A stretch of DNA of 64,000 nucleotides, from assembly GCF_003946655.1 (NCBI RefSeq), contig NZ_RHOV01000008.1, forward strand, positions 30,881-94,880, read 5' to 3'. A program made the position numbers and the translations under genes. Below, in pieces: positions 54,195-64,000 of the stretch (positions are counted from its first letter, which is position 1; every line of letters begins with the position of its first letter). This DNA comes from Lapidilactobacillus achengensis. GTDB lineage: Bacteria > Bacillota > Bacilli > Lactobacillales > Lactobacillaceae. The notes beneath the pieces were generated by a model. The model was given only the letters and a program-made list of their open reading frames with translations. It had not been told where the DNA came from and did no database searches.

Positions 54195-55055
54195 GTGGGG
54201 GCTATCGCTCAGGACAAAAGCAAGTCAAGCATCACGCGCACGGACCCCAACTCTGCGATCAAGGTTTGGGAAACGTTCAAACTTAAAACCCAAACACGGC
54301 AACAGAAGCACCAGCCACGACCGGTTACGAAAAAACTGCCGCAGTATCATCGCCACCGAACTTTGCAGATTGCTTGGCGGCTGGCTTTGATTTTTCTGTT
54401 ATTCGGGACGGGTCTGGTGGGACTTTGGTATTATGTCTCACCTTACTCGCGTGTTGCCTTGGTTTCGGTCAGCGGGGTAGAGATCACCGCCGCTCAGGAT
54501 GTGATCGACGCCAGCCAACTCACCACTGAGAGCAATGTCTTGGTGACCATGGCTCAAGAAAAGCAACTTGAAACTCGTTTGAAACAGCAGTTGCCAGCGT
54601 TGCACTCGGTCAGGGTGGTCGTGAGTAATTGGAATAAAGTGGCACTGAAAGTCAAAGAGGAACCGACCGTGGGCTTTTTCGCCAAAAAGCAAGGTTATCA
54701 ACGGATTTTCGCCAATGGCAAATTAGATTCCCAAATCATGGCAAAGCCGATCGGTAATTTCCCGATCTATGCGGATTTCAAACCGGGTGTTGCCTTGAAT
54801 AAGGTGATTACCTTGTACGCGAAGATCCCGACGCAGATCCAAAATGCGATCTCGGAGATCAAGTCTGATCCTAGCAAGGCCAATCCCTATCGGATCCACT
54901 TATACATGAATGATGGGAATGAAGTGGTCGCAGATTCGCGCACCGTGGTCAAACGCTTGAAGTATTACGGAAATATTGTGAGCCAAACCTCCCAAAAAGG
55001 AATCGTCGATTTGGAAGTCGGGGCGTTCTTTACCCCCTTCGCCCAGCAAAAATAG
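54195..55055 (+). CDS. divIB: Cell division protein DivIB/FtsQ
   Basis: About 286 residues: a basic cytoplasmic tail, one membrane helix (about residues 56-78), an extracellular POTRA domain starting SRVALVSVSGVEITAAQDVI, and a beta domain. It is a partner of FtsL and DivIC at the septum. The start is uncertain: GTG 54195 is the nearest standard codon but lies inside the GGGAGGTGG ribosome binding site. ATC 54204 lies 7 bases after GGAGG. TTG 54141 has no site. Confidence 0.88.
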   Translation: MGAIAQDKSKSSITRTDPNSAIKVWETFKLKTQTRQQKHQPRPVTKKLPQYHRHRTLQIAWRLALIFLLFGTGLVGLWYYVSPYSRVALVSVSGVEITAAQDVIDASQLTTESNVLVTMAQEKQLETRLKQQLPALHSVRVVVSNWNKVALKVKEEPTVGFFAKKQGYQRIFANGKLDSQIMAKPIGNFPIYADFKPGVALNKVITLYAKIPTQIQNAISEIKSDPSKANPYRIHLYMNDGNEVVADSRTVVKRLKYYGNIVSQTSQKGIVDLEVGAFFTPFAQQK

Positions 55056-55249
55056 GTCACAAGCCAGGTTGATCACCGCAAATTAGGTCGGCTCTGATTT
55101 GTGGGGTCAACTTTTTACCGAAAAGTTGCAACTTCTTGGTTGTTACAAGGAAAATGAGTTCCTTAACTGGCGCCTGATGTGGTAAACTTTAGGGAGTACT
55201 AGAAATTTTTGAATGATAAATAAATGTGAAATCGAGGAGGCTTTATTGG

Positions 55250-56584
55250 ATGGATAAAGCTCAAGTATATGTGGGCCTCGATATTGGGACAACTGCGATT
55301 CGTGTGATCGTTGGCGAAGCTGTCAACGGACAGTTGAATGTTATTGGCGTTGGTAGCGAGCGGTCACAGGGTCTCAAAGACGGCGTGATCGTGGATATCG
55401 ATAAAGTCGTGACGGCAACACGAACAGCAGTCCAACAGGCTCAGACCAAATCAAATTTGAAATTTGATCAAGTTGTTGTTGGCGTGCCAGCGAAGGATCT
55501 CCTGATCCAGCCAACTCATGGCATGATCATCGTTGCCGAACAGCCAAAGGAGATCAGCGAAGTCGAAGTCTTCAATGTGGCCACGGCTAGTTTGTCACAC
55601 AGTATTCCGGCCGAACGAGAAGTTGTGGCGATCACGCCAGAACAGTTTATCGTGGACGGTCAAGGTGGCGTCACAGATCCTAGAGGTATGTCGGCGACGC
55701 GGGTCGAATTAGACGCGTTCGTCTATTCGGTACCGCGGATCGTGATCAATAATATTCGGAAAGTATTACAAAAAGTCGGCCTACGTTTGAAACACTTCGT
55801 TTTAAATCCACTGGCGTTGGCCCAGCTTGCCTTGAATGATGGCGAGCAGGATTTCGGGACTGTTTTGATCGACATGGGCGGAGCGCAGTCAACCGCTTAT
55901 GCGATCCATGATCATCAGTTGAAGTATGTGGCTGTTGATGAAGAAGGCGGCCTGAACCTCACCAAGGACGTTTCGGTTGTTTTGAACACCAGCCTCAGCA
56001 ATGCAGAGAAAATCAAACGGGATTACGGGATGGCTGATCCTGACCAGACCACTCCCGGGGAGAAATTCCCTGTGGAAGTGGTTGGCAAAGATGAGCCGGT
56101 CTTGGTCGAGGAAACTTACCTGTCCGAGATCTTGGAAGCGCGCTTCGAGCAAATCTTTGATCGTTTGGACCACGACTTGGTGAAAGTTGACGCCTTGGCG
56201 CTGCCAGGCGGTGTGGTTTTGACCGGTGGTGTTGCTGAAACAGTTGGACTGGTGCCTTTAGCTGAGCGCTTGTTGAATGTGACGGTGCGCCTATATTCGC
56301 CGCAAGAAATGGGGCTGCGAAATGCTGGCTTTGCCACAGGCTTAGGGTTGATCGCCTATGCGAATAACTTAAGCGAGATCGAACTCTTGGTCACCAGCGT
56401 GGTCAATCAAGGCGCTTTGGACGCGACGGTCAGCCATGATCTTCCCCAGCAACCCAATCAGGTGAATTCGAAGAAGCAGGAGCGGCAGTATGGGACCAAA
56501 CCAGAAGCTGAGACTGAAGAAAAGCCGGCCAAACCCCATAAGCAGGGCGGTATCCGGGCCTTTTTCAAGAACTTCTTTGATTGA
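55250..56584 (+). CDS. ftsA: Cell division protein FtsA
   Basis: A 444-residue actin-like ATPase tethering FtsZ filaments to the membrane. Phosphate motif [17 protein letters not shown] at the N-terminus, [14 protein letters not shown] near 205, [17 protein letters not shown] near 320, and the C-terminal membrane-binding amphipathic helix [14 protein letters not shown] 55250 follows GAGGAGG. An extended -10 (TGGTAAACT) near 55172 may give ftsAZ its own promoter. Confidence 0.97.
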   Translation: MDKAQVYVGLDIGTTAIRVIVGEAVNGQLNVIGVGSERSQGLKDGVIVDIDKVVTATRTAVQQAQTKSNLKFDQVVVGVPAKDLLIQPTHGMIIVAEQPKEISEVEVFNVATASLSHSIPAEREVVAITPEQFIVDGQGGVTDPRGMSATRVELDAFVYSVPRIVINNIRKVLQKVGLRLKHFVLNPLALAQLALNDGEQDFGTVLIDMGGAQSTAYAIHDHQLKYVAVDEEGGLNLTKDVSVVLNTSLSNAEKIKRDYGMADPDQTTPGEKFPVEVVGKDEPVLVEETYLSEILEARFEQIFDRLDHDLVKVDALALPGGVVLTGGVAETVGLVPLAERLLNVTVRLYSPQEMGLRNAGFATGLGLIAYANNLSEIELLVTSVVNQGALDATVSHDLPQQPNQVNSKKQERQYGTKPEAETEEKPAKPHKQGGIRAFFKNFFD

Positions 56585-56646
56585 TCTGGCTTTGCAGACG
56601 CAAGACAATAAAAAACGATGATGTAGTGAATTTAGGAGGAAAACGT

Positions 56647-57891
56647 ATGGATTTTGCAATGGATCCCCAACAAAGTACAGGACCAGTAATTAAGGTCATC
56701 GGTGTCGGTGGTGCCGGTGGTAACGCGCTTGACCGGATGATCGAAGAGAGCATCAAAGGTGTTCAATTTATCGCGGCCAATACCGATCTTCAAGTTTTAG
56801 CGAAATCAAAGGCGGATATCAAAATCCAGATCGGCCCTAAATTGACCCGTGGCCTAGGTGCCGGCTCGACCCCTGAAGTCGGGGAAAAGGCGGCAGAAGA
56901 GAGCGAAGAGGTTCTGACAGAAGCATTGAAGGGTTCTGATATGGTCTTCGTCACTTGTGGTATGGGTGGCGGCACCGGGACCGGAGCAGCGCCAGTTATC
57001 GCGCGGATCGCCAAAGATCAAGGCGCGTTGACCGTTGGGGTAGTCACCCGTCCGTTTACCTTTGAGGGACCCGACCGCAGTCGTTTCGCCGCGGAAGGAA
57101 TCGCGGAATTGAAACAGCATGTGGACACGCTGGTCATCATTTCAAATAATCGCTTATTAGAGATCATTGATAAGAAGACGCCGTTGAACGAGGCCTTCCA
57201 TGAAGCTGACAATGTTTTGCGCCAAGGCGTTCAAGGCATCTCCGATTTGATCACAGCACCTGGGATCGTCAATTTGGACTTTGCTGACGTGACCAACGTG
57301 ATGAAGAACCAGGGTTCCGCCTTAATGGGTGTGGGCTCGGCCAATGGTGAGAATCGGATCGCCGAAGCAACTAAGAAAGCGATCTCGTCGCCTTTATTGG
57401 AAGTTTCGATCCAAGGCGCCAAGAAAGTCTTGCTGAATATCACCGGTGGACCTGACCTTTCCTTGTACGAAATGGAAGCAGCCGCACAAATTGTTTCCGA
57501 TGCTGCCTCCTCAGATGTGAACATTCTTTGGGGTACGGCCATCGACGAAAGTCTCGGTGATGAGGTTCGGGTCACTGTGATCGCGACCGGAATCGAGGAG
57601 TTGGATGGGGCTAAGCGCCGCCCACAACCAACCGTTAACCGGCAACAAACGAATAATGCGGCAGGTGACCAGGCCAATGCGGCCAGCCAGGCGGACCATG
57701 ACGGCAAATTTGGTGATTGGAATATTTTGACGACCTATGTTAACAAACGTGAAAATGTTGACCAACAATTCAAAGATATTGAAAAGCAAGATTTCGATGT
57801 TTATCAATCTCGGTCTGCCTCTGGTCAAACTGAGCAGAAGAAAGATGAAGATAACGACGTGCCGCCGTTCTTTAAGCGTCGCCGTCAATAA
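56647..57891 (+). CDS. ftsZ: Cell division protein FtsZ
   Basis: A 414-residue tubulin homologue. The GTP-binding signature [16 protein letters not shown] lies near residue 105, the N-terminal [18 protein letters not shown] near 18, and the conserved C-terminal peptide is [11 protein letters not shown] after a Q- and N-rich linker of about 90 residues. It forms the Z ring; the terminal peptide binds FtsA, SepF and EzrA, all encoded in this window. ATG 56647 follows AGGAGG. Confidence 0.98.
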   Translation: MDFAMDPQQSTGPVIKVIGVGGAGGNALDRMIEESIKGVQFIAANTDLQVLAKSKADIKIQIGPKLTRGLGAGSTPEVGEKAAEESEEVLTEALKGSDMVFVTCGMGGGTGTGAAPVIARIAKDQGALTVGVVTRPFTFEGPDRSRFAAEGIAELKQHVDTLVIISNNRLLEIIDKKTPLNEAFHEADNVLRQGVQGISDLITAPGIVNLDFADVTNVMKNQGSALMGVGSANGENRIAEATKKAISSPLLEVSIQGAKKVLLNITGGPDLSLYEMEAAAQIVSDAASSDVNILWGTAIDESLGDEVRVTVIATGIEELDGAKRRPQPTVNRQQTNNAAGDQANAASQADHDGKFGDWNILTTYVNKRENVDQQFKDIEKQDFDVYQSRSASGQTEQKKDEDNDVPPFFKRRRQ

Positions 57892-57927
57892 TAGTCGGAT
57901 GATCGTACTGTAATGAGGTGAAGAACC

Positions 57928-58380
57928 ATGTCCTTAAAGAAAATCAGTCGTTTCTTTGGTATCACAGATGATGAAGATGATTACCAAGACAACGAATACG
58001 AAGCAGCAAATGAGCCAAATACGGCTGACTTTGGCTTCAAACAACCAGAAATGCCCGCCAGTCACAGCGCTAAAGTTGTGCCGATCACACAGGCTGGGAG
58101 TCGTACGCAAGGACGCAAGATCGTTATTTTTGAGCCACGGATCTATGCTGACGCCAAGGAGATCGCGACTAATCTGTTGGAAAACCAGGCGGTGATCGTC
58201 AATTTCAGTCAGCTGGAAGAAAGCCAGGCACGACGAATCGTGGACTTCCTAACTGGGACTGTTTTCGCAATGAAAGGTGAGATCCAACGGGTCGGGGAGC
58301 AAATTTTCCTGTGTACGCCACCGAAATTCGAAATTGAAGGCACTATCACAGATACTCTAAAAAGCGAACAAGGAATTTGA
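57928..58380 (+). CDS. sepF: Cell division protein SepF
   Basis: 150 residues: an N-terminal amphipathic membrane-binding helix (SLKKISRFFGI), an acidic linker and the globular ring-forming domain with IVIFEPRIYADAKEIATNLL and RRIVDFLTGTVFAMKGEIQR. It anchors FtsZ at the membrane and bundles filaments. ylmE, often found just upstream in Bacillus, is absent. Confidence 0.96.
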   Translation: MSLKKISRFFGITDDEDDYQDNEYEAANEPNTADFGFKQPEMPASHSAKVVPITQAGSRTQGRKIVIFEPRIYADAKEIATNLLENQAVIVNFSQLEESQARRIVDFLTGTVFAMKGEIQRVGEQIFLCTPPKFEIEGTITDTLKSEQGI

Positions 58381-58384
58381 TGGC

Positions 58385-58669
58385 ATGACAACTTTTATTA
58401 TGGGACTATTCTCCCTCATCCGGATCTTACTAGACGTGTATAGTGGGGCAATCGTCATTTACGCATTGATGTCTTGGGTCCCAAATGCACGAAGTACTCG
58501 GTTTGGACAGTTATTGGCGTGGTTGGTCGAGCCTTTATTAGGTGCGATCGAACGCATCTTACCCTCGATCTTTGGCTTAAGTTTTGCCCCGATCCTGGGA
58601 ATTCTGATCATCACTGGACTGCAGTGGGCTTTTGGCCGGCTAGGTAACATGATATTGATGTTACTCTAA
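58385..58669 (+). CDS. YggT family membrane protein (YlmG)
   Basis: 94 residues with two hydrophobic segments characteristic of YggT: IYALMSWVPNARSTRFGQLL and the second-helix region FAPILGILIITGLQWAF. It starts 4 bases after sepF. It may help chromosome or membrane organisation; the function is not settled. Confidence 0.92.
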   Translation: MTTFIMGLFSLIRILLDVYSGAIVIYALMSWVPNARSTRFGQLLAWLVEPLLGAIERILPSIFGLSFAPILGILIITGLQWAFGRLGNMILMLL

Positions 58670-58724
58670 AGCGAGGGCTCAGCCGACGGCACGTTTGTTC
58701 TGCAAATATTGAGGAGGTGTGGCG

Positions 58725-59531
58725 ATGGATAGCGCCGTTTTCCAACATTTTAGACCCGAGGAGCGTCCGTTCATTGAGCGGATCGATGAGTGGCGAAATC
58801 AGGCAATCGATGAATATCGGCCTATTCTCACCAACTTCTTAGATCCGCGCCAACAGTTTTTGATTGAAACGGTCATTGGCAAGCTGGATGAGAGTTTTCG
58901 TTATTGGCAAGCCGGTGGTTACAATCAGGCCGAGCGTAAGCGGGTTATTTTTGCACCGGGGTATTACCAGCCACAAAGTGAGGATTATCGGATCCAACTA
59001 TTCGAGATCAAGTATCCGCTGAAATTTGCCGAACTTTCTCATGGGAAAATCTTGGGAACCTTGATCAATTCGGGGATCGATCGTAGCCAGTTTGGCGATA
59101 TCATAACCGATGGCGAACGTTGGCAGTTTTTCGGGGTCGCGTCTATGGCCGACTTTTTTGTTGAGCAGATCACCAAGATCGGTTCGATCAATGTCCGCGT
59201 CATTCCGATGAACGCCATTGAAACGGTCGTCCCAGCCAATGATTGGGTCGCGGAATCACTGGTTGTCAGCTCGATGCGTCTTGATACGATCGTGGCTGAT
59301 ACGTTCAATATTTCCCGGCAGCGGGCCAAGGGTTTGATCGAAGCACAGCAAGTTCAAGTTAATTGGACGACGGTCACCCAACCTGATTTCCAGCTAGACT
59401 TGCTGGATATGTTAAGTGTACGAAAGTTTGGGCGAGTCCAGCTAAGAAATGTGCTGGGGCAAACGCGCAAAGCCCACTACAAATTGGAAATCGGCACTTT
59501 ACGGCGCCGTCCATTAAAAGGGCAAGGATAA
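58725..59531 (+). CDS. ylmH: YlmH family RNA-binding protein (S4 domain)
   Basis: A 268-residue protein. The C-terminal S4 domain (about 185-255) holds MRLDTIVADTFNISRQRAKG and IEAQQVQVNWTTV; the N-terminal part has KRVIFAPGYY. YlmH proteins bind ribosomes or rRNA and have been linked to quality control of stalled ribosomes. ATG 58725 follows GGAGGTG. It lies between yggT and divIVA. Confidence 0.94.
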   Translation: MDSAVFQHFRPEERPFIERIDEWRNQAIDEYRPILTNFLDPRQQFLIETVIGKLDESFRYWQAGGYNQAERKRVIFAPGYYQPQSEDYRIQLFEIKYPLKFAELSHGKILGTLINSGIDRSQFGDIITDGERWQFFGVASMADFFVEQITKIGSINVRVIPMNAIETVVPANDWVAESLVVSSMRLDTIVADTFNISRQRAKGLIEAQQVQVNWTTVTQPDFQLDLLDMLSVRKFGRVQLRNVLGQTRKAHYKLEIGTLRRRPLKGQG

Positions 59532-59543
59532 GGAGGAACTTTG

Positions 59544-60458
59544 ATGGCACTGAAACCAGATGATATTCGGAATAAGAGTTTTGAAAGCAAATTTCGTGGT
59601 TGGGATCCGGAACAGGTCAAGCCTTTTTTGACGCAATTAGCGACTGAATTAGGTGAGCTGCAGGAGAAGAATCAGCAATTGACCCAATCTTTGAAAGAGA
59701 GTCAGGAACGCGTTGCTTATTTCACCGATTTGAAAGATGCGCTCAATCAGTCGATCATTGTTGCTCAGAACGCCGCGGATCGGGTCAAAAACAATGCCCA
59801 GCATGAAGCCGATATGATCAAAACGGATGCAGAGAAGCAGTCGAAGCAAATGCTGACTGAGGCAACCGAACGTTCTAATCAAATTCTGCAAGATGCTTCC
59901 GAGCGGGCGCGTCATTTGACGATCGAAACGGATGAATTGAAGAAAGATACGCGTGTTTTCCATCAACGACTTCAGGTTTTGCTTGAATCGCAATTGGCCA
60001 TGATCAAGACGCCGGAGTGGCGCACATTGCTTGGTAAGGGTGAAGAGAGTACCAATCGGGTCGGCGCCTTGCTTGACGAACCGTTTGATGACCGCGATCA
60101 CGACCACGATCATCCTAGTAGTGGCAGTGCCAGCTCAGCGGCAGCAACCGCTCCAGCTCAAGCTCAAGCGCCTGAGACCTCAACACCACCAGCACCAACA
60201 GCTGAGGCGCCGGCTGCCCCGGTGCGACCAGAAGATCCCGCTGCCGAATTTTCAGCGGCGTTGAATCAAGGTACGGTAGTTCCAGAGGTGCCGCCAGTTC
60301 CTGAAGATCGAGTGACGGATGATGCGGCAGTTTTCCATTATCGTAGCCATACTAATGGTGACGGCCCAACCGACACAGAGCCTGATGAGGAGAACATGAC
60401 TGCGCCCGATCAAAATTATGGTGGCGTAACGATTGTTTTTCCTGAAGAAAACGAGTAA
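59544..60458 (+). CDS. divIVA: Cell division initiation protein DivIVA
   Basis: 304 residues. The N-terminal membrane-curvature-sensing domain (LKPDDIRNKSFESKFRGWDP) is followed by a long coiled coil (about 35-145) and an unusually long low-complexity tail rich in Ala, Pro, Thr and Asp (about 180-300). It marks poles and septa; in the absence of MinE it probably positions MinCD. ATG 59544 follows AAGGAGG. The long tail is beyond the Bacillus length of about 165. Confidence 0.95.
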   Translation: MALKPDDIRNKSFESKFRGWDPEQVKPFLTQLATELGELQEKNQQLTQSLKESQERVAYFTDLKDALNQSIIVAQNAADRVKNNAQHEADMIKTDAEKQSKQMLTEATERSNQILQDASERARHLTIETDELKKDTRVFHQRLQVLLESQLAMIKTPEWRTLLGKGEESTNRVGALLDEPFDDRDHDHDHPSSGSASSAAATAPAQAQAPETSTPPAPTAEAPAAPVRPEDPAAEFSAALNQGTVVPEVPPVPEDRVTDDAAVFHYRSHTNGDGPTDTEPDEENMTAPDQNYGGVTIVFPEENE

Positions 60459-60477
60459 GATGTAGCTATTATGTGAA

Positions 60478-60660
60478 ATTCTAAAGCTAAACTAACCATG
60501 AATCCCTTTAGCGAGCTGACGACAGTGAAAGGTCAGCGGGCTCTGATGGTTGGTGCATCACTTTAGAAGAACAATTGAAGACAACATTAAAGTGGAAAAG
60601 GCAACTTTTCAAATTAGGTGGTACCACGGGAATCTCGTCCTATTAAGGCGGGATTTTTTT
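60478..60660 (+). promoter_or_regulatory. T-box riboswitch, isoleucine (ileS leader)
   Basis: T-box AGGTGGTACCACGG lies at 60616-60629 and a terminator with a T run ends at about 60660. Lower Stem I is TTCTAAAG (60479) with CTTTAGAA (60561), perfect over 8 bp; AACCAT pairs with ATGGTT above it. The specifier-loop 3' strand reads GTGC-ATC-A, giving ATC (Ile). GCTGAC/GTCAGC closes the distal loop. UGGU fits A73 of tRNA-Ile. Confidence 0.93.
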
Positions 60661-60682
60661 GTTGTTTGAAGGAGGAACAGGA

Positions 60683-63481
60683 ATGCGTGTCAAAGATACC
60701 TTACATTTAGGAAAAACAGCTTTCCCAATGCGGGGCAATTTACCTAAGAGAGAACCAGAATGGCAACATGAATGGGAAGAAAATCAGGTTTATCAGCAAC
60801 GGCAGAAGTTGAATGCGGGCAAACCGACCTTTATTCTCCACGATGGCCCGCCGTTTGCCAATGGCAGTATCCATTTAGGCCATGCCTTGAATAAGATCAG
60901 TAAAGATATTGTGGTGCGCTACAAGTCGATGCATGGTTTTCGGGCGCCTTATGTGCCTGGTTGGGATACTCATGGTTTGCCGATCGAACAACAATTAACG
61001 AAGCAGGGCATCGATCGGCGCAAAATGCCGCTGGTTGACTACTTGGAATTGTGCCGGAAGTTTGCCTTGGATGAGATCGACAAACAGCGGATCGGTTTTA
61101 AACGGTTAGGTGTCGCTGGTGATTGGGACCATCCTTACATCACTTTGCAACCTGAATTTGAGGCGGAAGAGATCCGTTTGTTTGGAGAAATGGCGGCTAA
61201 GGGCTATATCTACAAGGGCAAGAAACCTGTCTATTGGTCACCATCGTCGGAATCTACCTTGGCGGAAGCTGAGATCGAATATCATGACATCAAATCCCCA
61301 TCGATTTATGTGGCCTTCAAGGTCGTAGATGGTCAAGGTGTGCTTGATGATGACACCTCACTGGTGATTTGGACAACGACCCCCTGGACGATCCCAGCCA
61401 ATGAGGCGATCTGTGTTAACCCGCGCTTTGATTACAGCGTGGTTTTGGCTGATGGCCATAAGTATGTTTTTGCCACGGAACGGTTGGCGGCGGTGCAAGA
61501 GGCGTTAGGCTTCGAACACGTTGAGACCTTGAAAACAGTCAAGGGCGCTGATCTGGAAATGATCACCGTCCAACATCCGCTTTATGATCGGACGTCCTTG
61601 GTTATCTTGGGCAACCATGTCACCTTGGATGATGGGACGGGCTTGGTTCATACCGCGCCAGGTCATGGTGCTGATGACTTTAACGCCGGCTCGAAGTATC
61701 ACTTGCCGGTCTTATCCGTTGTTGACGCGCAGGGCAAAATGACCGCCGACGCGCCAGGTTTCACGGGCGTCTTCTACGATGATGCTAACAAAATGGTGAC
61801 TGAAGCGCTGTCCGCCAAGGGCGCCTTACTGAAATTAAGCTTCTTCACCCATAGCTATCCGCATGATTGGCGGACCAAGAAGCCGGTGATTTTCCGAGCG
61901 ACGACACAGTGGTTCGCGTCGATTGATGCTTTCCGTGATCAAATTTTAGCGGCGATCGATGGCGTGAAATTTAAGCCAGATTGGGGTCAAACGCGACTTT
62001 ACAACATGATCCGCGATCGGGGCGACTGGGTTATTTCCCGGCAACGAGCTTGGGGCTTACCATTACCGATTTTCTATGCGGAGGATGGCACCGCGATCAT
62101 TACGCCAGAAACGGTGAATCATGTGGCCGACCTGTTTGAAAAACACGGATCGATCATCTGGTTTGAAAAGTCGGCCAAGGAACTCTTGCCGGCAGGGTTC
62201 ACTCATCCAGGATCACCGAACGGCACGTTTACCAAAGAAAAAGATATTCTGGATGTTTGGTTCGATTCGGGTTCGTCTCATCGGGCTGTTTTGACCACGC
62301 GACCGGAATTAAGTTTCCCAGCTGATCTGATCATTGAAGGTTCCGATCAGTATCGAGGCTGGTTCAACTCCAGTTTGATCACCAGCATGGCGACCACTGG
62401 CCAGTCGCCATACCGTCAGATCTTGTCACAAGGCTTCGTTTTGGATGATAAAGGTCATAAGATGAGTAAGTCATTGGGGAATGTCATCGATCCCAATGAT
62501 ATTTTCAAGCAAATGGGCGCAGAGATCATTCGTCTGTGGGTCGCTTCAGTGGACAGCAGTTCAGATGTGGCAGTCTCGATGGATATTTTACGGCAAATGT
62601 CCGAAGTTTATCGTAAAATCCGGAATACGTTCCGCTTTATGTTGGCCAATGTGGCGGATTTTGACGCGGCCACGGAAAGCTTAGCGCCAGAAGCGTTGCG
62701 TGAAGTGGATCGCTTTATGTTGGCCCGGCTTCATCAAGTCAATGCGCAAGCGATCCAAGCTTACGATGAGCTTGATTTTGCGACCGTCTTCAAGCAAATC
62801 AACAACTTCCTGGTCAATGATTTGTCGGCCTTTTACTTGGACTTCGCGAAAGATGTTATTTACATCAAGGCTGCCGATGATGCTAGCCGGCGCGCAATGC
62901 AAACGGTGATTTATCAGTCCTTGGTTACACTGACGAAGCTGTTGACCCCGATTTTGCCTCATACTAGTGAGGAGATCTGGTCGTACTTGGCTGAGCCAGA
63001 GGACTATGTTCAATTGGCGGAAATGCCAACGGCGACGATCACTGCCGCTGATCAAGCGTTGTTGACGAAATGGACGGCGATCATGGACTTTCGTGATGGG
63101 GTTCATCGCGCCTTGGAAGTCGCTCGAAACGAGAAGTTGATCGGTAAGTCGTTGGAGGCCAAAGTGGTCTTGTACCCATCGGCGACCTTCCGTCCGGTTC
63201 TATTGGGGCTTCAAGCTGATTTGGCCGAGTTGTTGATCGTCTCGCAATTAGAAATCAGCCCAGTGGCAGCGGCTGACGCGCCAGCAACGGCAACCAGTTT
63301 CAATGATTTCGCCATCGAGGTTCGTCACGCGGACGGTGCTGTCTGTGAACGCTGTCGGAAGACTTTGACCAGTGTGGGGAGCGATGCGGACTTGCCAACT
63401 TTCTGCGCGGATTGCGCGGCGATCGTGCGCCAGGAATTCCCAGAAGCTGTGACTTCAGGATTTGAACGGCCAACGAAGTAG
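60683..63481 (+). CDS. ileS: Isoleucyl-tRNA synthetase
   Basis: A 932-residue class I synthetase: HIGH in [16 protein letters not shown] near residue 58, editing domain with [17 protein letters not shown] near 237, KMSKS in [15 protein letters not shown] near 594, and a C-terminal zinc motif CERCRKTL...FCADC near 892-915. ATG 60683 follows GGAGGAACAGG; the longer frame runs into the T-box terminator. It ends the division cluster, as usual. Confidence 0.98.
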   Translation: MRVKDTLHLGKTAFPMRGNLPKREPEWQHEWEENQVYQQRQKLNAGKPTFILHDGPPFANGSIHLGHALNKISKDIVVRYKSMHGFRAPYVPGWDTHGLPIEQQLTKQGIDRRKMPLVDYLELCRKFALDEIDKQRIGFKRLGVAGDWDHPYITLQPEFEAEEIRLFGEMAAKGYIYKGKKPVYWSPSSESTLAEAEIEYHDIKSPSIYVAFKVVDGQGVLDDDTSLVIWTTTPWTIPANEAICVNPRFDYSVVLADGHKYVFATERLAAVQEALGFEHVETLKTVKGADLEMITVQHPLYDRTSLVILGNHVTLDDGTGLVHTAPGHGADDFNAGSKYHLPVLSVVDAQGKMTADAPGFTGVFYDDANKMVTEALSAKGALLKLSFFTHSYPHDWRTKKPVIFRATTQWFASIDAFRDQILAAIDGVKFKPDWGQTRLYNMIRDRGDWVISRQRAWGLPLPIFYAEDGTAIITPETVNHVADLFEKHGSIIWFEKSAKELLPAGFTHPGSPNGTFTKEKDILDVWFDSGSSHRAVLTTRPELSFPADLIIEGSDQYRGWFNSSLITSMATTGQSPYRQILSQGFVLDDKGHKMSKSLGNVIDPNDIFKQMGAEIIRLWVASVDSSSDVAVSMDILRQMSEVYRKIRNTFRFMLANVADFDAATESLAPEALREVDRFMLARLHQVNAQAIQAYDELDFATVFKQINNFLVNDLSAFYLDFAKDVIYIKAADDASRRAMQTVIYQSLVTLTKLLTPILPHTSEEIWSYLAEPEDYVQLAEMPTATITAADQALLTKWTAIMDFRDGVHRALEVARNEKLIGKSLEAKVVLYPSATFRPVLLGLQADLAELLIVSQLEISPVAAADAPATATSFNDFAIEVRHADGAVCERCRKTLTSVGSDADLPTFCADCAAIVRQEFPEAVTSGFERPTK

Positions 63482-63617
63482 GATGGCCGCAACGTATCGA
63501 TCACGCCAGGTCCAGTGACTTTTGCCAGGCGCATATCGTGTTAAGATAGGTGCAAACACCTTTGCATTTTTGGATCACGGGTTGTAAACTAGCATTAACG
63601 AACAGAATAAAAAAGGT

Positions 63618-63662
63618 AAAAGGCTGAGTCAAAGCAGATTGATTGACACAGCCTTTTATTTT
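63618..63662. terminator. Terminator downstream of ileS, possibly bidirectional
   Basis: AAAAGGCTG and GTCAA pair with TTGAC and CAGCCTTTT (one-base offset inside). T-rich flanks on the right and A-rich flanks on the left allow termination from both sides. Confidence 0.85.
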
Positions 63663-63663
63663 G

Positions 63664-64000
63664 TCTTAACTAGGGTCGTCTAGTGGTAACTGGGAGGCGT
63701 TCCTGGCTAGACGGCAACGTGGGCTCGACTTCAAGACGGCCATTTCGTAACTGTCCCCAGTCACACTGCCCGTTCGTGGAAACTCGAGAGAATAGTGGAG
63801 TGAATGATCAGTCAACCACCCGTGACTAATGTCACAGGCTTGTGAGAGCACCGCCTAACGGCGACACGACCACAATTTGCTTAGATACAGCCATCGCCTG
63901 CAAGCAGGTCTTACGTGCTAATTACCAAAGCCTTTAGAGTCCGCAGGTTGCCAGACGGACTGTGATTCTTAGTTAAGGGCTAAGCCTTTAGCCAAGATAT
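63664..64000. ncRNA. Hairpin-rich stretch, candidate structured RNA (cut by window end)
   Basis: This stretch holds no credible gene but many perfect stems: CGTCTAG (63677)/CTAGACG (63707); GTGAC/GTCAC at 63822-63835; TTGTG (63840)/CACAA (63871) enclosing CGCC/GGCG at 63852-63863; CCTGC/GCAGG at 63897-63908; AGTCCG/CGGACT at 63938-63961; GGCTAA/TTAGCC at 63978-63993. The strand is not certain; a minus-strand RNA would end at the terminator at 63618. Hallmarks of tmRNA, RNase P RNA, SRP RNA and rRNA were looked for and not seen. Confidence 0.35.

Noticed and set aside
60494..60560. Ultrashort Stem I T-box for ileS
   Set aside because: At first the stem seemed to stop at AACCAT/ATGGTT, but TTCTAAAG/CTTTAGAA extends it and places ATC in the normal specifier position, so it is an ordinary T-box.
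63670..63735. tRNA-like fold (acceptor GGTCGTC/GACGGCC with CTCGACT loop)
   Set aside because: The acceptor stem pairs, but the T stem does not and no anticodon stem can be drawn. The strong CGTCTAG/CTAGACG stem conflicts with it.
63666..63851. 61-residue minus-strand ORF after ileS
   Set aside because: No ribosome binding site, and it lies across the strongest stems of the hairpin-rich region.
63664..64000. RNase P RNA, tmRNA or rRNA at the right edge
   Set aside because: The GAGGAAAGUCC core of RNase P, the tmRNA CCA end and tag region, and recognisable rRNA segments are missing on both strands.
1..64000. CRISPR array, prophage, insertion sequence or tRNA gene
   Set aside because: No regularly spaced direct repeats, phage structural genes, transposase ORFs or complete tRNA folds were seen on reading the window.

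Overview
The window is chromosomal DNA from a low-copy-repeat, roughly 50% GC (judged by eye) Gram-positive bacterium of the order Lactobacillales, most likely family Lactobacillaceae. Evidence: an intact mraZ-rsmH-ftsL-pbp-mraY-murD-murG-divIB-ftsA-ftsZ-sepF-yggT-ylmH-divIVA-ileS cluster, mreBCD-minCD, EzrA, Rex, ThiT under a TPP riboswitch, T-box leaders, AGGAGG-type ribosome binding sites with frequent TTG/GTG starts, and a Lacto-usp type small RNA. The genus cannot be fixed from the sequence alone.

Layout. 1-4.1 kb: end of an operon joining a sulfonate/taurine-type ABC importer (ATPase, binding protein) to a membrane O-acyltransferase and an acyl-CoA ligase-like enzyme. 4.4-6.5 kb: flavodoxin, DUF2785 protein, GNAT acetyltransferase. 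6.7-10.8 kb, minus strand: universal stress protein, an island of large hairpin repeats, a small membrane protein, the Lacto-usp/6S-like RNA, rarA and a YueI-like gene. 11.1-19.9 kb: LacI and AraC regulators and a raffinose/melibiose-type operon (alpha-galactosidase, three-gene sugar ABC importer without its own ATPase, sucrose phosphorylase). 20.3-29.2 kb: DUF1054, GNAT, rpsD with a structured leader, methionine sulfoxide reductase, ezrA, iscS-thiI and rex. 29.2-32.5 kb: an accessory locus with an operator-bearing promoter, a short ORF that seems to have lost its signal peptide, and four genes for an unusual ABC exporter. 32.7-42 kb: Val T-box, valS, folC, radC, mreBCD, minCD. 42-45.5 kb: a predicted histidine T-box driving an amino-acid ABC importer, then TPP riboswitch and thiT. 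45.8-63.5 kb: DUF4044/DUF3397 small membrane proteins, the division and wall cluster, and Ile T-box with ileS. 63.66-64.0 kb: a hairpin-rich stretch without a gene, possibly a structured RNA cut by the window end.

How it works together. The core is a cell-shape and division region: MreBCD for elongation, MinCD/DivIVA/EzrA/SepF for placing and anchoring the Z ring, and Mur/PBP genes for septal wall. RNA-based control is dense: three T-boxes, a TPP riboswitch, an S4-type leader and a 6S-like RNA. The least ordinary material is a family of about 123-bp imperfect palindromes whose five stem blocks change in a compensated way between copies, the sulfonate-importer/acyl-transfer operon, the accessory ABC locus with a decapitated secreted-protein ORF, and the unexplained hairpin-rich end.
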